Shown: positions 21,802 through 34,320, counted from the first letter of the stretch. The stretch: DNA of 64,000 bases from Capra hircus (GCF_001704415.2 NC_030820.1:45180036-45244035); one strand, 5' to 3'. A program made the numbers and translations. Notes: generated by a model not told the origin, from the sequence alone.

Positions 21802-22005
21802 GGCTTCCCAGGTAGTGCAGTGGTAAAGAACCCACCTACCAATGCCAGAGACATAAGAGATTTGGGTTCGATCCCTGGATCAGGAAGGTCCCCTGGAGAA
21901 GGAAATGGCAGCCCACTCTAGTACTCATGCCTGGGAATCCCATGGACATAAGAGCCTGGCGGGCTACAGTCCATGGGGTCACAAAGAGTCGGACACAACT
22001 GAACA
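21802..22005 (+). mobile_element. Bov-tA SINE
   Basis: Complete copy from gtagggcttcccaggtagtg through gggttcgatccctggatcag and gagaaggaaatggcagccca to gagtcggacacaactgaac. It contains a 10-base insertion-like stretch in the head (gacataagagatttgggttc). Confidence 0.92.
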
Positions 22006-22144
22006 CACATCATGCATGCATAGGTAGTTAATATAAGTATTATCAAAGTTACAAGTGACTCTTTTCTACTTTGATTAGTTATTTTACATTTTCTTTGCAG
22101 TCTAGTATAGAACATATTTCAAAAAGTTTAAATTGCCTTTAATT

Positions 22145-22367
22145 ACCATCTAATCTGGGCTTCCTTGGTAGATCAGCTGATAAAGAATCCACCTGCAATG
22201 CAGGAGACCTGGGTTCTACCCTTGGTTTGGGAAGATCTCCTGGAGGAGGGCATAACAACCCGCTCCAGTATTCTTGCCTGGAGGATACCATAGACAGAGG
22301 AGCCTGGCGGGCTGCAGTCCACAGGGTCCCAAAGAGTCAGACGTGACATAGCACAGCACCATCTAAT
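22145..22367 (+). mobile_element. Bov-tA SINE with 10-bp TSD
   Basis: Element 22155-22357, from ctgggcttccttggtagatc to gtcagacgtgacatagcac. Flanking 10-mer accatctaat at 22145-22154 and 22358-22367, identical. The minus-strand frame 22173-22379 is a SINE shadow. Confidence 0.93.
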
Positions 22368-23569
22368 GTATTTTGACATAAATTCGACATTGTTGTTAAT
22401 CTTAATGTTTTAAAAAATATAACATCAATATAAAGAAAAAAACACAGGGTAATATTACAAAAATATCTTGAGTTTACAATTTAGAAAATCAATTTTTGAC
22501 TATATAGTAATGATAACTGTACTTCAACTAGCCCAATATTTATTTTATTTTACCTTCTATTTGCACTGTCCAGTATTTTCAAATGAAAGTAAAATCAGTG
22601 AAATAGAAAGTATTTTTGTTTTTTTTTTAATTTTTTTCCCTAGGATTTAATGGTAATACATCCAGTACAACATTTTCCAAACAGGATTCCTTAAATCACT
22701 AGTCCCTTGAGATGCTACTCAAGTAAATATTCCAGGACAACCCAGCTGGATGCTTTAGTAACATCCCACTTCTCTCGCCTCATTCTTCCGTTCTCTTTCA
22801 TGGTGTGTTTTATTTTCCCTAGGGATGAGATGAGAATGTGTCTAGGTTTCCATATCTCAAGTTTCATTTCTATAATTGTGATTCCTTTATCATTTACATG
22901 GATGACTTATCCAACAAGCTGGGTTTCCAGTTTCTTGATCAACTTGCCTCTGAGATTTTCCTTCACCCATTCAGTTAGCTGTTGTAAGTTCACAAGAGCA
23001 GCTCAGAGCTGGACATAATAAGGGCTGTAAGTGTTTGTGATGCAGGTAGAGGCACTGAGTAGAGGAAATGGCTTCCTTTCTCGGCCTGTTTTGTCTTCTG
23101 GCTGACTCCAGGCTCTGCCTCTGGTCTGTGGTTGCGGCTTAGCCAGGTTTGAAGACTGACCAGCTCTCCCCAGGCATCCCAGACAAGTTCTGCTGCTCCT
23201 CCCAAAATGCTCAGCTCCTGGCCACCCACCGATTCACATGATGAAACTGCACCTTACATTGTCTCCTTTTTCCTTTAAGTGAATCATTGTCTAGGTTTTC
23301 TGAATTTAACATTAAGGCTGAAATGACAAGACGGAAGGAGCAGAAACCCTAATACTACAGTATATATTTCATTGGTTCTTATAATTAACATTTTACAAGT
23401 AATTTTCTATGATTTGGAGTATTTTGTCTAAACTATTACAGGCATGCTTTTAATACTTTCTTTTTCCTTTTTGAGAACATTTTAATTTGGAATCAAAGAA
23501 CTGCTATTAATCATACGAGTCTTCAAACTTTATAGTAAAATACAAATACAAAATGCAAAAACATTCTTG
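22368..23569. other. Unassigned sequence
   Basis: No gene or named repeat. 23000-23230 is locally richer in G+C, with frames 22707-23018 and 22990-23229 on opposite strands, neither resembling a known protein. Confidence 0.4.
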
Positions 23570-23690
23570 TTTTTTCACATTTTCATTGTGGTTAAATACA
23601 CATAAAATTTATCATTCTAACCATTTTCAGGTGTACAGTTTTGTGTAAATACAAGCATTCTGTTGTCTGACTAAACAGTTTCATTCTTGA
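23570..23690 (-). mobile_element. Old L1 3'-UTR fragment
   Basis: ttcattgtggttaaatacac, aaaatttatcattctaacca, ttttcaggtgtacagtt and acattctgt-like text follow the minus-strand 3' region of L1M elements. Short and diverged. Confidence 0.6.
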
Positions 23691-24999
23691 ACTTGGCACT
23701 GAATATAAATGATCAAGTTGAAAAATATTAACTCTGTTATTTAATAAACTGCTTTTAAAATAATTTGATATTAAATGTAATTGACTAAAATTTTTTCACT
23801 AATGATGACAGTGACAACTCATCTTCACCAAATTACACTTAATTTACCAAGACCACCTCAAAGGGGAAAAAAGATTTTAAAGTAAATGGAACGGATAGCC
23901 ATCATTACACTATCTTAATTTTAGTTTTTTATTTACAGAAAAGAATGTTAAAATGTTGAGAGTATTCTGTGTGAGATCTTCTAATATCAGTCCTTCAACT
24001 TACAGGTAAGACCCTTATATATATCTATGTTTTCTTCTTTCACTGATATTTATTTTTGTCTTGAATGAATTTTTTCACTTGGTTTTATTTTGGGTCAAAT
24101 GTAACAGTAATATTCAGAAATCAATTTTATTTCAATAGGGAAAACCTGTGAAGAAGATAACTGTCATCTTCAGATTATTCATGAATCATAATTTAATCTC
24201 AGGATCTATCATTGATCTTAGACCTCTTTTTATCCCCATCACTTAGTAACTTCTTTGCTGTTCCTTCCCCCCCATGGCTTCAGGTTATTTCTATTTTGTA
24301 GTTTATGCATCCTCTAAATGTTCTCTGGTACCCACACTGCTATTTTGTTTTTCCTTTTTTAAAGTGCAGACGTATTAATCACACCATCCCTCCCCAGACT
24401 CACAGGAACTGAAATATTTACATATCAACAACTCCTCCAGTCATGATTATGTATTATGTCTAAGAGTTTATATATCTACTTAAACATTTGAGACAAAATA
24501 AATAATTTAAAATTTTTGGAATCTTACAGTTTACAAAGCATTTTTACTTGCACTAGTTTATGTAGTTTTCAATACAGTCCCTTAAAAAATGTGCTACCAA
24601 TAGTCCCCATTACACAGAAAGACTAGGAACGGCCTGTTCAGACAGAAAATGAAGGGTCTATGGATTAGTAAATTTGTCAAAGACATGTCGACTACAACAC
24701 TATGAAATAAAGGCTCAAATATTTTTCAGACAAGTGTTTCCTCTTTCCACTGTGAGATGGTAAAGGAAATTAAGGGCCAAATACAACTGAGTGAGAAAAG
24801 TCGGTCAAATCTTTCATCTCTACCATACAGTTGCCATCAACACCATGATGACTACTGGTGCTGGCTGACGGGTGGTGGGTATTCACCTGTGCCAGGATCT
24901 GTGCCACGGAGTCTGCAAGCATTCCTGGTGCAGTGAGTACAAACACACTTTAAGATAATGAGTGAGGATCAGAGAAGGAGAGGCAATAGCACAAGAATG
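23691..24999. other. Unassigned AT-rich sequence with possible MIR trace
   Basis: No gene recognised. Around 24560-24640 (tttcaatacagtcccttaaa, tagtccccattacacagaaa) there is a faint minus-strand MIR-like trace that I would not defend strongly. Confidence 0.3.
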
Positions 25000-25001
25000 G
25001 A

Positions 25002-25192
25002 AGTGAAAGTCATTCAGTCATGTCCGACTCTTTGCAGCCATGCAACCTCTTTTGAACTCTATACAATCCATGGAGTTCTCCAGGCCAGAATACTGGGGTG
25101 GGTAGCCTTTCCCTTCTCCAGGGGATCTTCCCAACCCAGGTCTCCTACTTTTCAGGCGTATTCTTTACCAGATGAGCCATAAGGCAAGCCCC
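25002..25192 (-). mobile_element. Bov-tA SINE, diverged
   Basis: Minus-strand copy from gaagtgaaagtcattcagtc to agatgagccataaggcaagc. It has a rearranged stretch at 25038-25068 (gcagccatgcaacctctttt) and lacks ~15 bases after cccaacccaggtctcc, so it is an older or damaged copy. Confidence 0.85.
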
Positions 25193-25276
25193 AAGAATAC
25201 ACAGGCAGTAAACAAAAGAGTAGGGACTTGAGGGGGTATTTGCTGCCATAATTCTTGTTCCTAATCTATATGTTTA

Positions 25277-25566
25277 AATGCTGCTGCTGCTGCTGCTATG
25301 GCTGCTAAGTCGCTTCAGTCGTGTCCAACTCTGTGTGACCCCATAGACGGCAGCCCACCAGGCTCCCCCGTCCCTGGGATTCTCCAGGCAAGAACACTGG
25401 AGTGGGTTGCCATTTCCCTCTCCAATGCATGAAAGTGAAAAGTGAAAGTGAAGTCGCTCAGTCGTGCCCGACTCTTCGCGACCCCATGGACTGCAGCTTA
25501 CCAGGCTCCTCAGTCCATGGGATTTTCCAGGCAAGAGTACTGGAGTGGGGTGCCATTGCCTTCTCC
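25277..25566 (-). mobile_element. BOV-A2 dimeric SINE
   Basis: Full dimer on the minus strand: a (ctg)5-like start interrupted by ctatgg, first monomer (gtcgcttcagtcgtgtccaa), the linker with two gaaagtgaaaagtgaaagtg-type units, and the second monomer to gtgccattgccttctccc. Little divergence, so likely recent. No clear target-site duplication seen. The frames 25274-25582 and 25402-25605 are shadows. Confidence 0.93.
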
Positions 25567-25656
25567 CAGAGTCATAAATCAATAGTGATTACAAAATTAA
25601 AATAATAGTATAACAATTTAATAACTTCACCTGATCATAAGTTCCAATCAATAGAC

Positions 25657-25900
25657 TATCTGTTTAGTTTTTGTTGTTGCTTTTGTTGTTGCTGTTCAGC
25701 TGCTAAGTCGTATCCAACTCTTTGTGACCCCATGGACCGCAGCACGCCAGGCTCTTCTGTCCTCCACTATCTTCTGGAGTTTGCTCAAATTCAAGTCCAT
25801 TGAGTCAGTGATCTAACCATCTTATTTTCTGCTGCCCGCTGTCTCCTTTTGCCTTCAATCTTTCCCAGCATCAAGATCTTTCCCAATGAGTATCTGTTTA
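25657..25900 (-). mobile_element. BovB 3'-end fragment with 10-bp TSD
   Basis: Element 25667-25890, minus strand: tgctgttcagctgctaagtc, gaccgcagcacgccaggctc, ttctggagtttgctcaaatt, ccattgagtcagtgatctaa, tttcccagcatcaagatctt. The 10-mer tatctgttta is at 25657-25666 and 25891-25900. 5'-truncated to ~220 bases. Confidence 0.9.
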
Positions 25901-28900
25901 TAGAGATAAAGAGAGTGAAACCAAAGGTGATGGGGTGGAGAAGGGGAGAGTAAATTCAGATGGATTACCAAAATAAATAAATGTATATAAGTCATCAATT
26001 GCTTAGGATATTTTAACAAATTCCATTATTTTAATTTTCCAAAGTTTTGCAATTATGCATGTATTTTTGTGTGTTTCCTAATTTTACAAGTGGGCTATTA
26101 TTCCATCACTCTTGATAGCATTCCTATTCCTTGGGTACATATTTTACCTGCCTCATATTTGAGAATACTAAAACACTTCATGAATTGCCTCATTCCTCCC
26201 CCTACACCACAGAAAAGAGATATTTCCCACTAAAATCAAAATATGGAAAAAGAGCATGTCAGACAACCAGCAGAATATGTGTTCCTGAAGTTATGGAAAA
26301 TCTGAAACACAGGCATTTTGTTTTCCAACATTCTGAAATGGGCACATATGACCCAGTACACACACTGAGATTATGCAGAAATATATTTCAGGACGGAATA
26401 AGGGGAGTAAGAGAACACTGTATGGTAATTCTATTGTCTGAAAAGTCTTAAATTCTGAAAGAACCCCAGACACTTCTAAAGGTGGAACATGCTTTTAATC
26501 TAAATTCTTCTGTGCCCATAGCAATGTTGTTCCATAATTTAATATTTTTTACTCTCTTTACAGAGAGAATTAGAAATAAAGCCCTCATATATTTCTTCAT
26601 CAAAATTAATTACAAGAGAACATGTTGTGACTCTAGATGACCATAATTTTCATTATAATTTCACCATGTTGCTCAATTCTCCACTGGGAAATAGTCCTTA
26701 TACTATAGGCAAACCTTCAAGTTCCAAAAATGAGGATGGAATAGCAGAGTTGTGTGCATGTATGTTTGTATATTGAATAAAGATTTCAGACAAGGAATTA
26801 ATACTTATGCATGTTCAAACATATTTCTGAGTTCCACCGTTAGCCTGTGATGATTTATTTATTGAGAACAGATACACATGTATGTACTTTCATAGCTATA
26901 CCCATATCCATATAATCTGAAATACTTAGAACAAAAACATGATGTACACGGCTATGTAATTTAAATGTTCTGGTTGTGGCATCAATAAAGAGGCCTGGGA
27001 GAATCTTCTGCAGCTAAATGCTGGACAGAAGGCTTCTGAGAAATCCAGGGCTTGCTGTCAGAAAGCAATTAAGCTGAAGAAATTACATTAGCGGAGAGCA
27101 GATGCCATATTCAACGCAGTCGCCTATTTTTCATGCAGTTGGGGCTCTCTGGTCCTTTATTTCCCAATAAACAAAAGACTGACAAACACCTGTCCCTTCC
27201 ACAGTCAGGTGAAGAATAGCTAGACACCGCAGGCAATGTCACCCAGCTCTTTCCTAGTCTAAGTCTGTTTCTGATTAAGGAAGAGAAAATCAAGGAACTT
27301 GGAATGCTTATCTCTTTTAAGACTGAGTTTCACTGACATCCTCAAACAATTTTTACGTGGTCTTTTTTATTCTAAAATCATTCCAAAGTGGCACATGCTT
27401 TGGCAACTAACACCGTTCAATGGTGACAACCAAATTTTCTAGCCCACTTGTGCTTCCTGTCAATGAAACAAGCTGTGTTTTCTTTTCTTTCCACTTTGAA
27501 GAAATCATAACATGAGCAAAACACTGAACAGAACCAGACAGAATTATGCTTTTAGTTATGACAGAAATCATATTTTTCTAAAACAAAAAAATGGCTGACT
27601 TAATTTTCTTATACAATAAATCTATGAAAGCCAAATTGGAAGTGCATTTTCTTAAATTTTAAATTTCACCATCATCAGGGTTCTGAATTTTTAATTTTTT
27701 TCATCAAGCCGTATTTTTACTTTTCAGACTTGTCATTCTTGCACCTTCTCTACAGAAATGTGTAGATGACTTTATCTCCTCTTTGACACTTCAAAAATGC
27801 CTTCCTGTCTTTCAATTTAAGGATTCATTTCACCATATGGTCTGTTTAGCCTGATAAACCCTCCTGCACATTATGAGGTGAGCATGGCCGTGGAACACCA
27901 TTCGTGCTGCTGTAGTGAAGGTTATGCGAGTGTTTTTATGTGTGCTGACCCCTCCTCCAATTCCAGGAATTTATCACTTGAGCCGTCAATTCGTTTCAAA
28001 CCTGCAACCTGGCACAAATGAACTCTGCCATTATGCCTGTTGCCCAAGAGATTATTTTAGGTCACAAATGTGATGGGTTTATTCAAATTCATTCTTGGGG
28101 GAAGTTGAAATAAAGCAAACGTTAATGTTACTTATTCATGGTATCACAAGTAAAAACAGCGATATTCCCTCTAATTAAAATGGAATTAAGCATAAAGTAT
28201 TTCCAAGAGCCCCACTGGTTGTGTATAAATTCAGTGCAACAACACACACACAGAGCAGACTCTGAGGTCAATGGCTGGGTGGAGACATCGCTGCCTACGA
28301 AGAAAATACTTCATTTTTGTGTGAATTTAATTTCCAGCAGAGGTTTTCTGCTATTGCATTGCTAGATTTGCACCTCTTGTCAGATTTTGTTTTTACATGT
28401 TCATGTGACTTAAGTCATAAATACACGCCATCTAAAAATGTTGTAAAACACGGTACACAGTGAGAACAAAAGCAATAAAATGCTTTGGAAAATATTCTGC
28501 CAACCACCTAACTCTCAGTATCCTGATCCCCTTTGAAGGTATTTCTTCCCTTCTCTTTAACACAGACACACGTTCCCTCCAGCCTCCGCCAAACAGTATA
28601 TTCTGCCACCTGGAAAAGTTCCACCGTCCTGTTTACTTATTCTCCCTGGTTTTTAGAGCCCAGCACTTTATGAAGATGGATCACCCATGAATTATAACCA
28701 CTCACTTGTTCTCTAGTCTATTGACCGTTATTTCACACTAGTATACACCAGACCCTCTTCTAGGTGATCCTCAATATGTTCTGGAAAGGAGGAAAAAATG
28801 CAAAAATATTAGCTTATCTGAAATATTTTCTGTTTTTACTTCATTAAACACAGTGACAAATAAAATATAAATTAGTATTTCCCCATCTGAAATAAAAATT

Positions 28901-29269
28901 TGGAAGACTTAAGCAAAAGCTGTGTTCCAATTTGAGAAGCAGCATTATTCTATCCGTGTTACAATTATGTCCATTTTTATAATTTCTCATTAGTTGATTT
29001 CTTTTTGTTTGCAGCACTTTCTGCATAAAATTGAAATAAATCAACAGGTTGCATAAGATTTAACTCAGAAACTCAAAATATGCATTTAAGGAAGCAAGGC
29101 ATACTTTGCTGAATATTTAGAATATATAAAACCATACTTCAATATAAAGCAAACAGATCCTGAGAATTTAAAAATTACTATTTCCAGTTTTGACTACTTC
29201 CAAGTGTCCCACAGGTACATGGTAGATAGCTTTTTGTGAATTAAAATGAATATAATCTTTTATGATTAG
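25901..29269. other. Repeat-poor block, no gene recognised
   Basis: About 3.4 kb without any BovB-family element or recognisable L1. Sequence complexity is higher than in neighbouring AT-rich spacers, particularly 26950-28050. The open frames (26131-26451 with 106 codons, 27111-27293, 28138-28365, 28460-28690) resemble no protein family and show no pattern of an exon that I can support. It may simply be unique intergenic DNA. Confidence 0.5.
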
Positions 29270-29502
29270 CTAACCACTCTGACCCTGGTGGCTCAGATGG
29301 TAAAGAACACACCTGTAATGCAGGAGACCTGGGTTCAATCCCAGGGTTAGGAAGATCCTCTGGAGAAGGGAATGGCTACCCACACCAGTATTCTTGCCTG
29401 GAGAATTCCATGGACAGAGAAGCCTGGCAGGCTACAGTCCATGGGGTTGCAAAGAGTCAAACATGACTGAGTGATGAACTCTACTACAACTAACCACTCC
29501 GA
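29270..29502 (+). mobile_element. Bov-tA SINE with 13-bp TSD
   Basis: Element about 29283-29489: ccctggtggctcagatggta, gggttcaatcccagggttag, cacaccagtattcttgcctg, ending in a diverged tail gagtgatgaactctactaca. Flanks are ctaaccactctga (29270-29282) and ctaaccactccga (29490-29502), 12 of 13 identical. Confidence 0.92.
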
Positions 29503-29919
29503 TCATCTAGCTTTTGCATTCTAACCTCCCCTCTGCTGATCGTTCACAGGCACCCATATACAATATGTCTGTGAGTGAGTGACAAAAATGGCACAAAGAA
29601 TCCAACTGCTAGAGCTGGGGACAAAGACAATATCACAGATTTTAGGCAACTGATGGTCCTTCCCCAGAACATAGGGAATTTCAAAGAAATTATGGAATAA
29701 AATTTGAAATAACTCATCGCTGAATAGGAATTATTCAAAGTTGGAAAAGCAGTTAAGTGTGGTTTGAGGACACACAGAGAAGCTCACAACAGATGGAAAT
29801 GTGCTCAGGGCAAGTGGGTTACACTGGGGACTTTCCCGAAATAGTTTTAAAAAGAGGAACAGGCTGGCTGTTTGGAAATGTTAAGGAACACTTTTCTTTG
29901 CATAATAAATGTCCCAAAC
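29503..29919. other. Unassigned sequence
   Basis: No gene or named repeat recognised between the SINE and the MIR trace. Confidence 0.4.
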
Positions 29920-30070
29920 CATAGTAAAAAATAATAAAAGCAGTAACAATGATAACAGTAATAGCAGAAAGTATGCTGACAGCAGCACCTTGCACACAGC
30001 ACTTACTCTGTGCCAGTCGCCACTTTGAGCACCTTGCAGAGATGAATTCATAAAATCATTTATGATTAAG
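29920..30070 (-). mobile_element. MIR fragment
   Basis: acacagcacttactctgtgc, cagtcgccactttgagcacc and gatgaattcataaaatcatt follow the MIR core region on the minus strand. Ancient and diverged. Confidence 0.55.
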
Positions 30071-30120
30071 AAAAGACTTGTTATTGTTATTTGAGCTCTG
30101 AACATTCAGGACGGTTTCTA

Positions 30121-30677
30121 TTTAATATAAGCTGCTATCATCAAAAGTGGAAGAAAAGCCATAACAAACCTAGACAGTATATTAAAAAGCAGAAACATTA
30201 CTTTGCCCCCAAAGGTCCATCTAGTCAAAACTATGGTTTTTCCAGTAGTCATGTATGGCTGTGAGAGTTGGACTATAAAGAAAGCTGAGTGCTGAGGAAC
30301 TGATGCTTTTAAACTCTGGTGTTGGAGAAGACTGCTGAGAGTCCCTTGGACTGCATGGAGATCAAACCAGTGAACAAAGGAAACCAACCCTGAATATTCA
30401 TTAGGAGGACTGATGCTGAAGTTGAAGCTCCAATACTTTGGCCACCTGATGAAAAGGAATGACTCATTTGAAAAGACCCTGATGCTGGGAAAGACTGAAA
30501 GCAGGAGGAGAAGGGCACAACAGAGGACAAGATGGCTGGATGATACCACCAACTCAATGGACAAGAGTTTGAGCAGACTTCAGGAGATAGTGAAGGAAAG
30601 GGAAGCCTGGCGTGGTGCAGTCTGTGGGGCTGCAGAGAGGCAGATACAACTGAGCAATTGAACAATATTTTAATATA
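30121..30677 (+). mobile_element. BovB 3' fragment with 9-bp TSD
   Basis: Element 30130-30668. It begins in the C-terminal coding part (gaagaaaagccataacaaac, atggctgtgagagttggact), continues through acaatactttggcc-type 3' sequence and ends gactgagcaattgaac. The 9-mer tttaatata is at 30121-30129 and 30669-30677. Many substitutions mark it as an older BovB. Confidence 0.88.
30148..30564 (+). pseudogene. BovB C-terminal coding remnant
   Basis: In broken plus-strand frames the segment encodes the part downstream of the RT core (text equivalent to TKVxLVKTMVFPVVMYGCESW, then RRLLRVPWTAWRSNQ). Stops interrupt it and there is no catalytic motif. The long minus-strand frames over the same place (30118-30564 and 30309-30665) are antisense shadows, not genes. 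Confidence 0.75.
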
Positions 30678-30839
30678 CTAGTTATGAACATTTGTTGCAA
30701 AAAACATGTCAGATAAGCAAAGAAAAAGTCACCTCTAATCAGGACATCTGGAGATAAAATCTGTTAACATTTTTAGGTGTGAATATGTGTTTATGTGTGT
30801 GAAAAGTTTTTCTTACCAGTAAATATATTTCCTAAATCT

Positions 30840-30975
30840 CATTTCAGTAGCTATTTAATGTTCCATCATACATCATACAAAATAATTCATTTATTGAGTT
30901 ATTTAATCCTACTTGGAGCATTTGGGTTGTATGTAATTATACAACTTTAAATAATGCCATAATGAATACTCTCAT
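30840..30975 (-). mobile_element. Possible old L1 fragment
   Basis: tagctatttaatgttccatc, aattcatttattgagttatt, ggagcatttgggttgtatgt and aataatgccataatgaatac recall a minus-strand L1 passage (a 'tattccat...attgatggacatttgggttg...aatgctgcaatgaa' theme). Tentative. Confidence 0.45.
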
Positions 30976-31260
30976 ATAAAAATACAAATGAAATCAAAAT
31001 TATTTTGCCAAGTTCCAGGAAAATAAGCCAATTTGGATTTAACTGAAACAACATATAAACTCTAGCGTAACCCTGAAAAGACCTGCTCCAGTAGGACTAA
31101 TGAATTCTCCTTTCCCTTTATTTTTATCAGAGATTTTTTTACTGTACAATTCTCCCATCCTTCACATCAGCACATTTCTTTTCCTTTACTAGAATTTAGG
31201 TAATTTATTTTTTCATTTTATTGGCAAACATCATAAGTGCAACAAATTGTAAACAGTGCC

Positions 31261-31276
31261 CTCTCTCTCTCTCTCT
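31261..31276. repeat. (CT)n microsatellite
   Basis: Uninterrupted ctctctctctctctct in otherwise unremarkable sequence. Confidence 0.9.
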
Positions 31277-31439
31277 TCTCATCCACCTCCCTCAAGAATT
31301 TTCCTCCCGAGCTCAGCTAGTGAGCTCAGCAACAATTACAAACTATGTCATTTACATATTTTCTAAAATTAAATGGTATTATGTAGTAGATATATTCAGC
31401 AATTGTACTGAAAGTATAGCTAACACATGTCTTTTGTTT

Positions 31440-31965
31440 GTAATTTTTTATGGGAGTATAGCTGATTTACAATGTAATGTTAGTTTCAGGTATACAGCAA
31501 AGAGAATCAGTTATTTAGATACATATATCCAACTCTATTTTTAAGATTCTTTTCTCATTTAGGCCATTATTGGGCACTGAGTAGAGTTCCCTCTGCTGTA
31601 CAAAATCTATACATTTGAGTCTCTTTCTGTACACATCTCTAGCTGTATCAATACTACAGTTGTCATACTGAAGAATTAAGAATGAATGTCAAGTATCTAG
31701 CCCCTTGCCCTTGGTCTTTCTGTTTCAAAATTTTGTAGTTATTCTTGGCATTGATTTTAAACTTGTTAAATTAAACACATGTGCTCACACATCTTATAAG
31801 CACATTGGGATTCTGATTGAGATTTTACTGAATCTATAGATAAATGGATAAAGTTGAATATTTTTACAAATTTGAGCTTTCCAAACTATGAGCATCACGT
31901 ATCTTTCCACTTATTTAACCTGGCTTTGTCTTCTCTCCTCCTTTCAAATGACTGTTCTTCTGATT
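31440..31965 (-). mobile_element. L1 fragments, minus strand
   Basis: 31440-31610 matches a 3'-UTR type common in artiodactyl L1s (gggagtatagctgatttaca, atgttagtttcaggtataca, gagtagagttccctctgctg). 31790-31965 matches ORF2 on the same strand (attgggattctgattgagat, gaatctatagataaatggat, tatctttccacttatttaac). The stretch between is not clearly assigned, so these may be one decayed element or two. Confidence 0.65.
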
Positions 31966-32422
31966 GTCTCAACCCACAGAGTGAGTGACAGCACTGACCT
32001 CCGTGCCGCGCGGTGCTTTCAAGGGGTAGTCAGGTCTGCAGGATTTCGCTCCTTCTTTCTTTCCTTCTTCAGTCAGCTACTCAATATAAACTGGTCCTGT
32101 TAGCAACAATTGCATGAACTAGGTCTTGTGTTTATTGTTGCTTCAAAGTATCACTGGGGATTTTACAAATACAAAAGAATTCAATAGCTTTTCACACAAA
32201 GGAAACAACCAACTAAAATAAAGCACATCAGACAACTCATTTACAAAAGAAATAAAATGAATGTGCTAGCTAAGAATAACTTCAGTAAACTATGGCACGA
32301 ACCATGCAAAAATACTACATGATGTGACTTAATTGAAATTTATAAAATAATACACAAATTAAATCATCAATGTTTAAATTCAGAAAGAGCAACTATTTAA
32401 AAGAGGACCTTTCCTCTCAAAT

Positions 32423-32443
32423 TATATATATATATATATATAT
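32423..32443. repeat. (TA)n microsatellite
   Basis: About ten uninterrupted TA units in an AT-rich context. Confidence 0.9.
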
Positions 32444-32593
32444 TTGAAAAAGAAAACTTTATTCTGACAAATAGAAGAACAAAATAAAAGAAAAAAATTT
32501 TTAATTCTAAAATATTATATTATTAAAGCAAACACAGCAGAGAAAGAAGTAGAAAAATATTTAACAAAATCTTTTCAATTTTGTGTTCCAATA

Positions 32594-32800
32594 AAAGTGA
32601 AAGTCAGTCAATCATGTCCAATTCTTTGTGACCCCATGACTATAGCCCACTAGGCTCCTCTGTCCATGGGATTCTCCAGGCAAGAATACTGGAGTGGGTA
32701 GCCATTCCCTTCTCCAGGGGATCTTCCCAACAAGGAGATAAAACCTGGGTTTCCTGCATTGCAGGCCAATTCTTTACCATATGAGCCACCAGGGAAGCCC
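32594..32800 (-). mobile_element. Bov-tA SINE
   Basis: Complete minus-strand copy: aaaagtgaaagtcagtcaat, ccactaggctcctctgtcca, gaatactggagtgggtagcc, gcaggccaattctttaccat, gagccaccagggaagcccc. Confidence 0.92.
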
Positions 32801-34149
32801 CATTTATATATAGACCTTACTTAAAATATGAACTCCATTTTAGACATAAACTGCAGCAACACAAACCCGTCCAGGGCTTGAATTATTTAATAAACGTGGC
32901 TAGAATATTGGCTTTATGAAAAAATAGGTACTCACACCATTCACACTCTAATTCTAGATAGACTAAAGAGATAAAGGGAAATCAAACCATAAAAGAGAAG
33001 GAAATGTTGCTTAATGTTTATCTGATTTCTTCCTGGGAGAGCCCACTAAGCATGAAGTAGGAAATCTGACCGAGGGCAGGTTCCAGGGGAGGTTATCCCA
33101 GCCTCTCCTGAAGAGCAGAGCCTAGGCCTGGGCTGGGGGGCAGGGAGGGCAGACACCTGAGGCAGAAGGGTGGGCTCTCCCCTTGGAACTGTCGGGGGTG
33201 TGTGCAGCCCATCCGCAAAGTTCTAATTGCTGAACAAAGAAATGCACAATATAACTTCCCACAGGCATCACTTTTAAGTGGCAGATTAGCAAAGATTGGT
33301 TTTTTAAAATGTATGATGCAAATGATGTGAAGAGGAATTGAGTAGAATTGATGGCAAAGGAATTTGGACCAATTTGATAAACTTAATCTGGGAAAGCAAC
33401 ACATTCAAAACACAATTTGTCTCTATGTATGATTTAAGGTCATTCTCTTGCATCCAACAAATTGTCAGCTAAAACATATGTATCTTGAGACAGGTCATTT
33501 CTTTTGTCTAAGTCTGCAGAGGCTTTAAAATGGAATCCCTTATTATTTCTGAAAGTGAAAAGTTAGTGGTCAGATATGTAGCAGCTGTTTTTTCCACCAA
33601 TATTGCCAAGGTAACTTTCTACCATGGGAAATTTGAGGAAAACATTTTATTTATTACTGTCCCTAATAAGGACACACCAAACTAAAGGTGTTTAGGTATC
33701 TTTTTTTTTTTTCTTTTGGAGGAGGAGGTAACAAAGAATAAGCTAATTTTCAAAAACGATGTGCCCCACACTGGATGTATATATAGAAACACAAAGTCAG
33801 AAACAATCCCACAGACTTTAAACCATGGACCTGGAACTTGATTTCTGGTGGAAGAGCCCAAAGACCAGCCTTGTCATGTGAAGACCAAGAGCAAGATCTG
33901 GACAGTGTGGTCACATACTTAGTTCAAACCTCATGACCCTCAAAGACACCTAGAATCCCTTTTTAATCAGATATTTTATATGCCTTCATTTATAAAGGTG
34001 GGATAGAAGTCACTTTCAGCCTAGGGAAATCAGGCATTTAATGCTAACAGTAAGGGGTAATCCAAGTGTCGCCTCCACTGTTGGCCTCACTGGAATTGCT
34101 TTTATTTCAGAAGAGAAGCAGGGACCAAGAGTTAACCACACCACGTTTC
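32801..34149. other. Unassigned, relatively complex sequence
   Basis: No gene or named repeat recognised. 33060-33200 is G-rich (see the G-quadruplex entry). 33200-33620 has normal complexity with no repeat signature. The minus frame 33093-33404 (103 codons) resembles no known protein. Confidence 0.45.
33130..33149 (+). other. G-quadruplex candidate
   Basis: Four G tracts (three, six, three and three G) separated by loops ct, ca and a. Such short loops are known to favour a stable G-quadruplex. No adjacent gene is visible to give it a role. Confidence 0.65.
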
Positions 34150-34320
34150 CCTCATGTTTTTAAATTGAGGTATAACTGACTACTAAAAGTTGTATATTTT
34201 AATGTATAATATTTGATGAGCTGATACACAGACACACACACACACACACATTATGAAACAATCACTACAGTAAGCTAACAAGTCCATCATTTCACAGTTA
34301 TTTTTAGAGGGAGGTGGGAA
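34150..34320 (-). mobile_element. L1 3'-UTR fragment with (AC)n
   Basis: aattgaggtataactgacta, ttgtatattttaatgtataa, gatgagctgatacacag and agctaacaagtccatcattt correspond to the minus-strand 3' end of L1M. An (AC)n run (34232-34250) sits inside. Confidence 0.7.

Noticed and set aside
30118..30564. 148-codon minus-strand ORF
   Set aside because: Antisense shadow of a BovB fragment.
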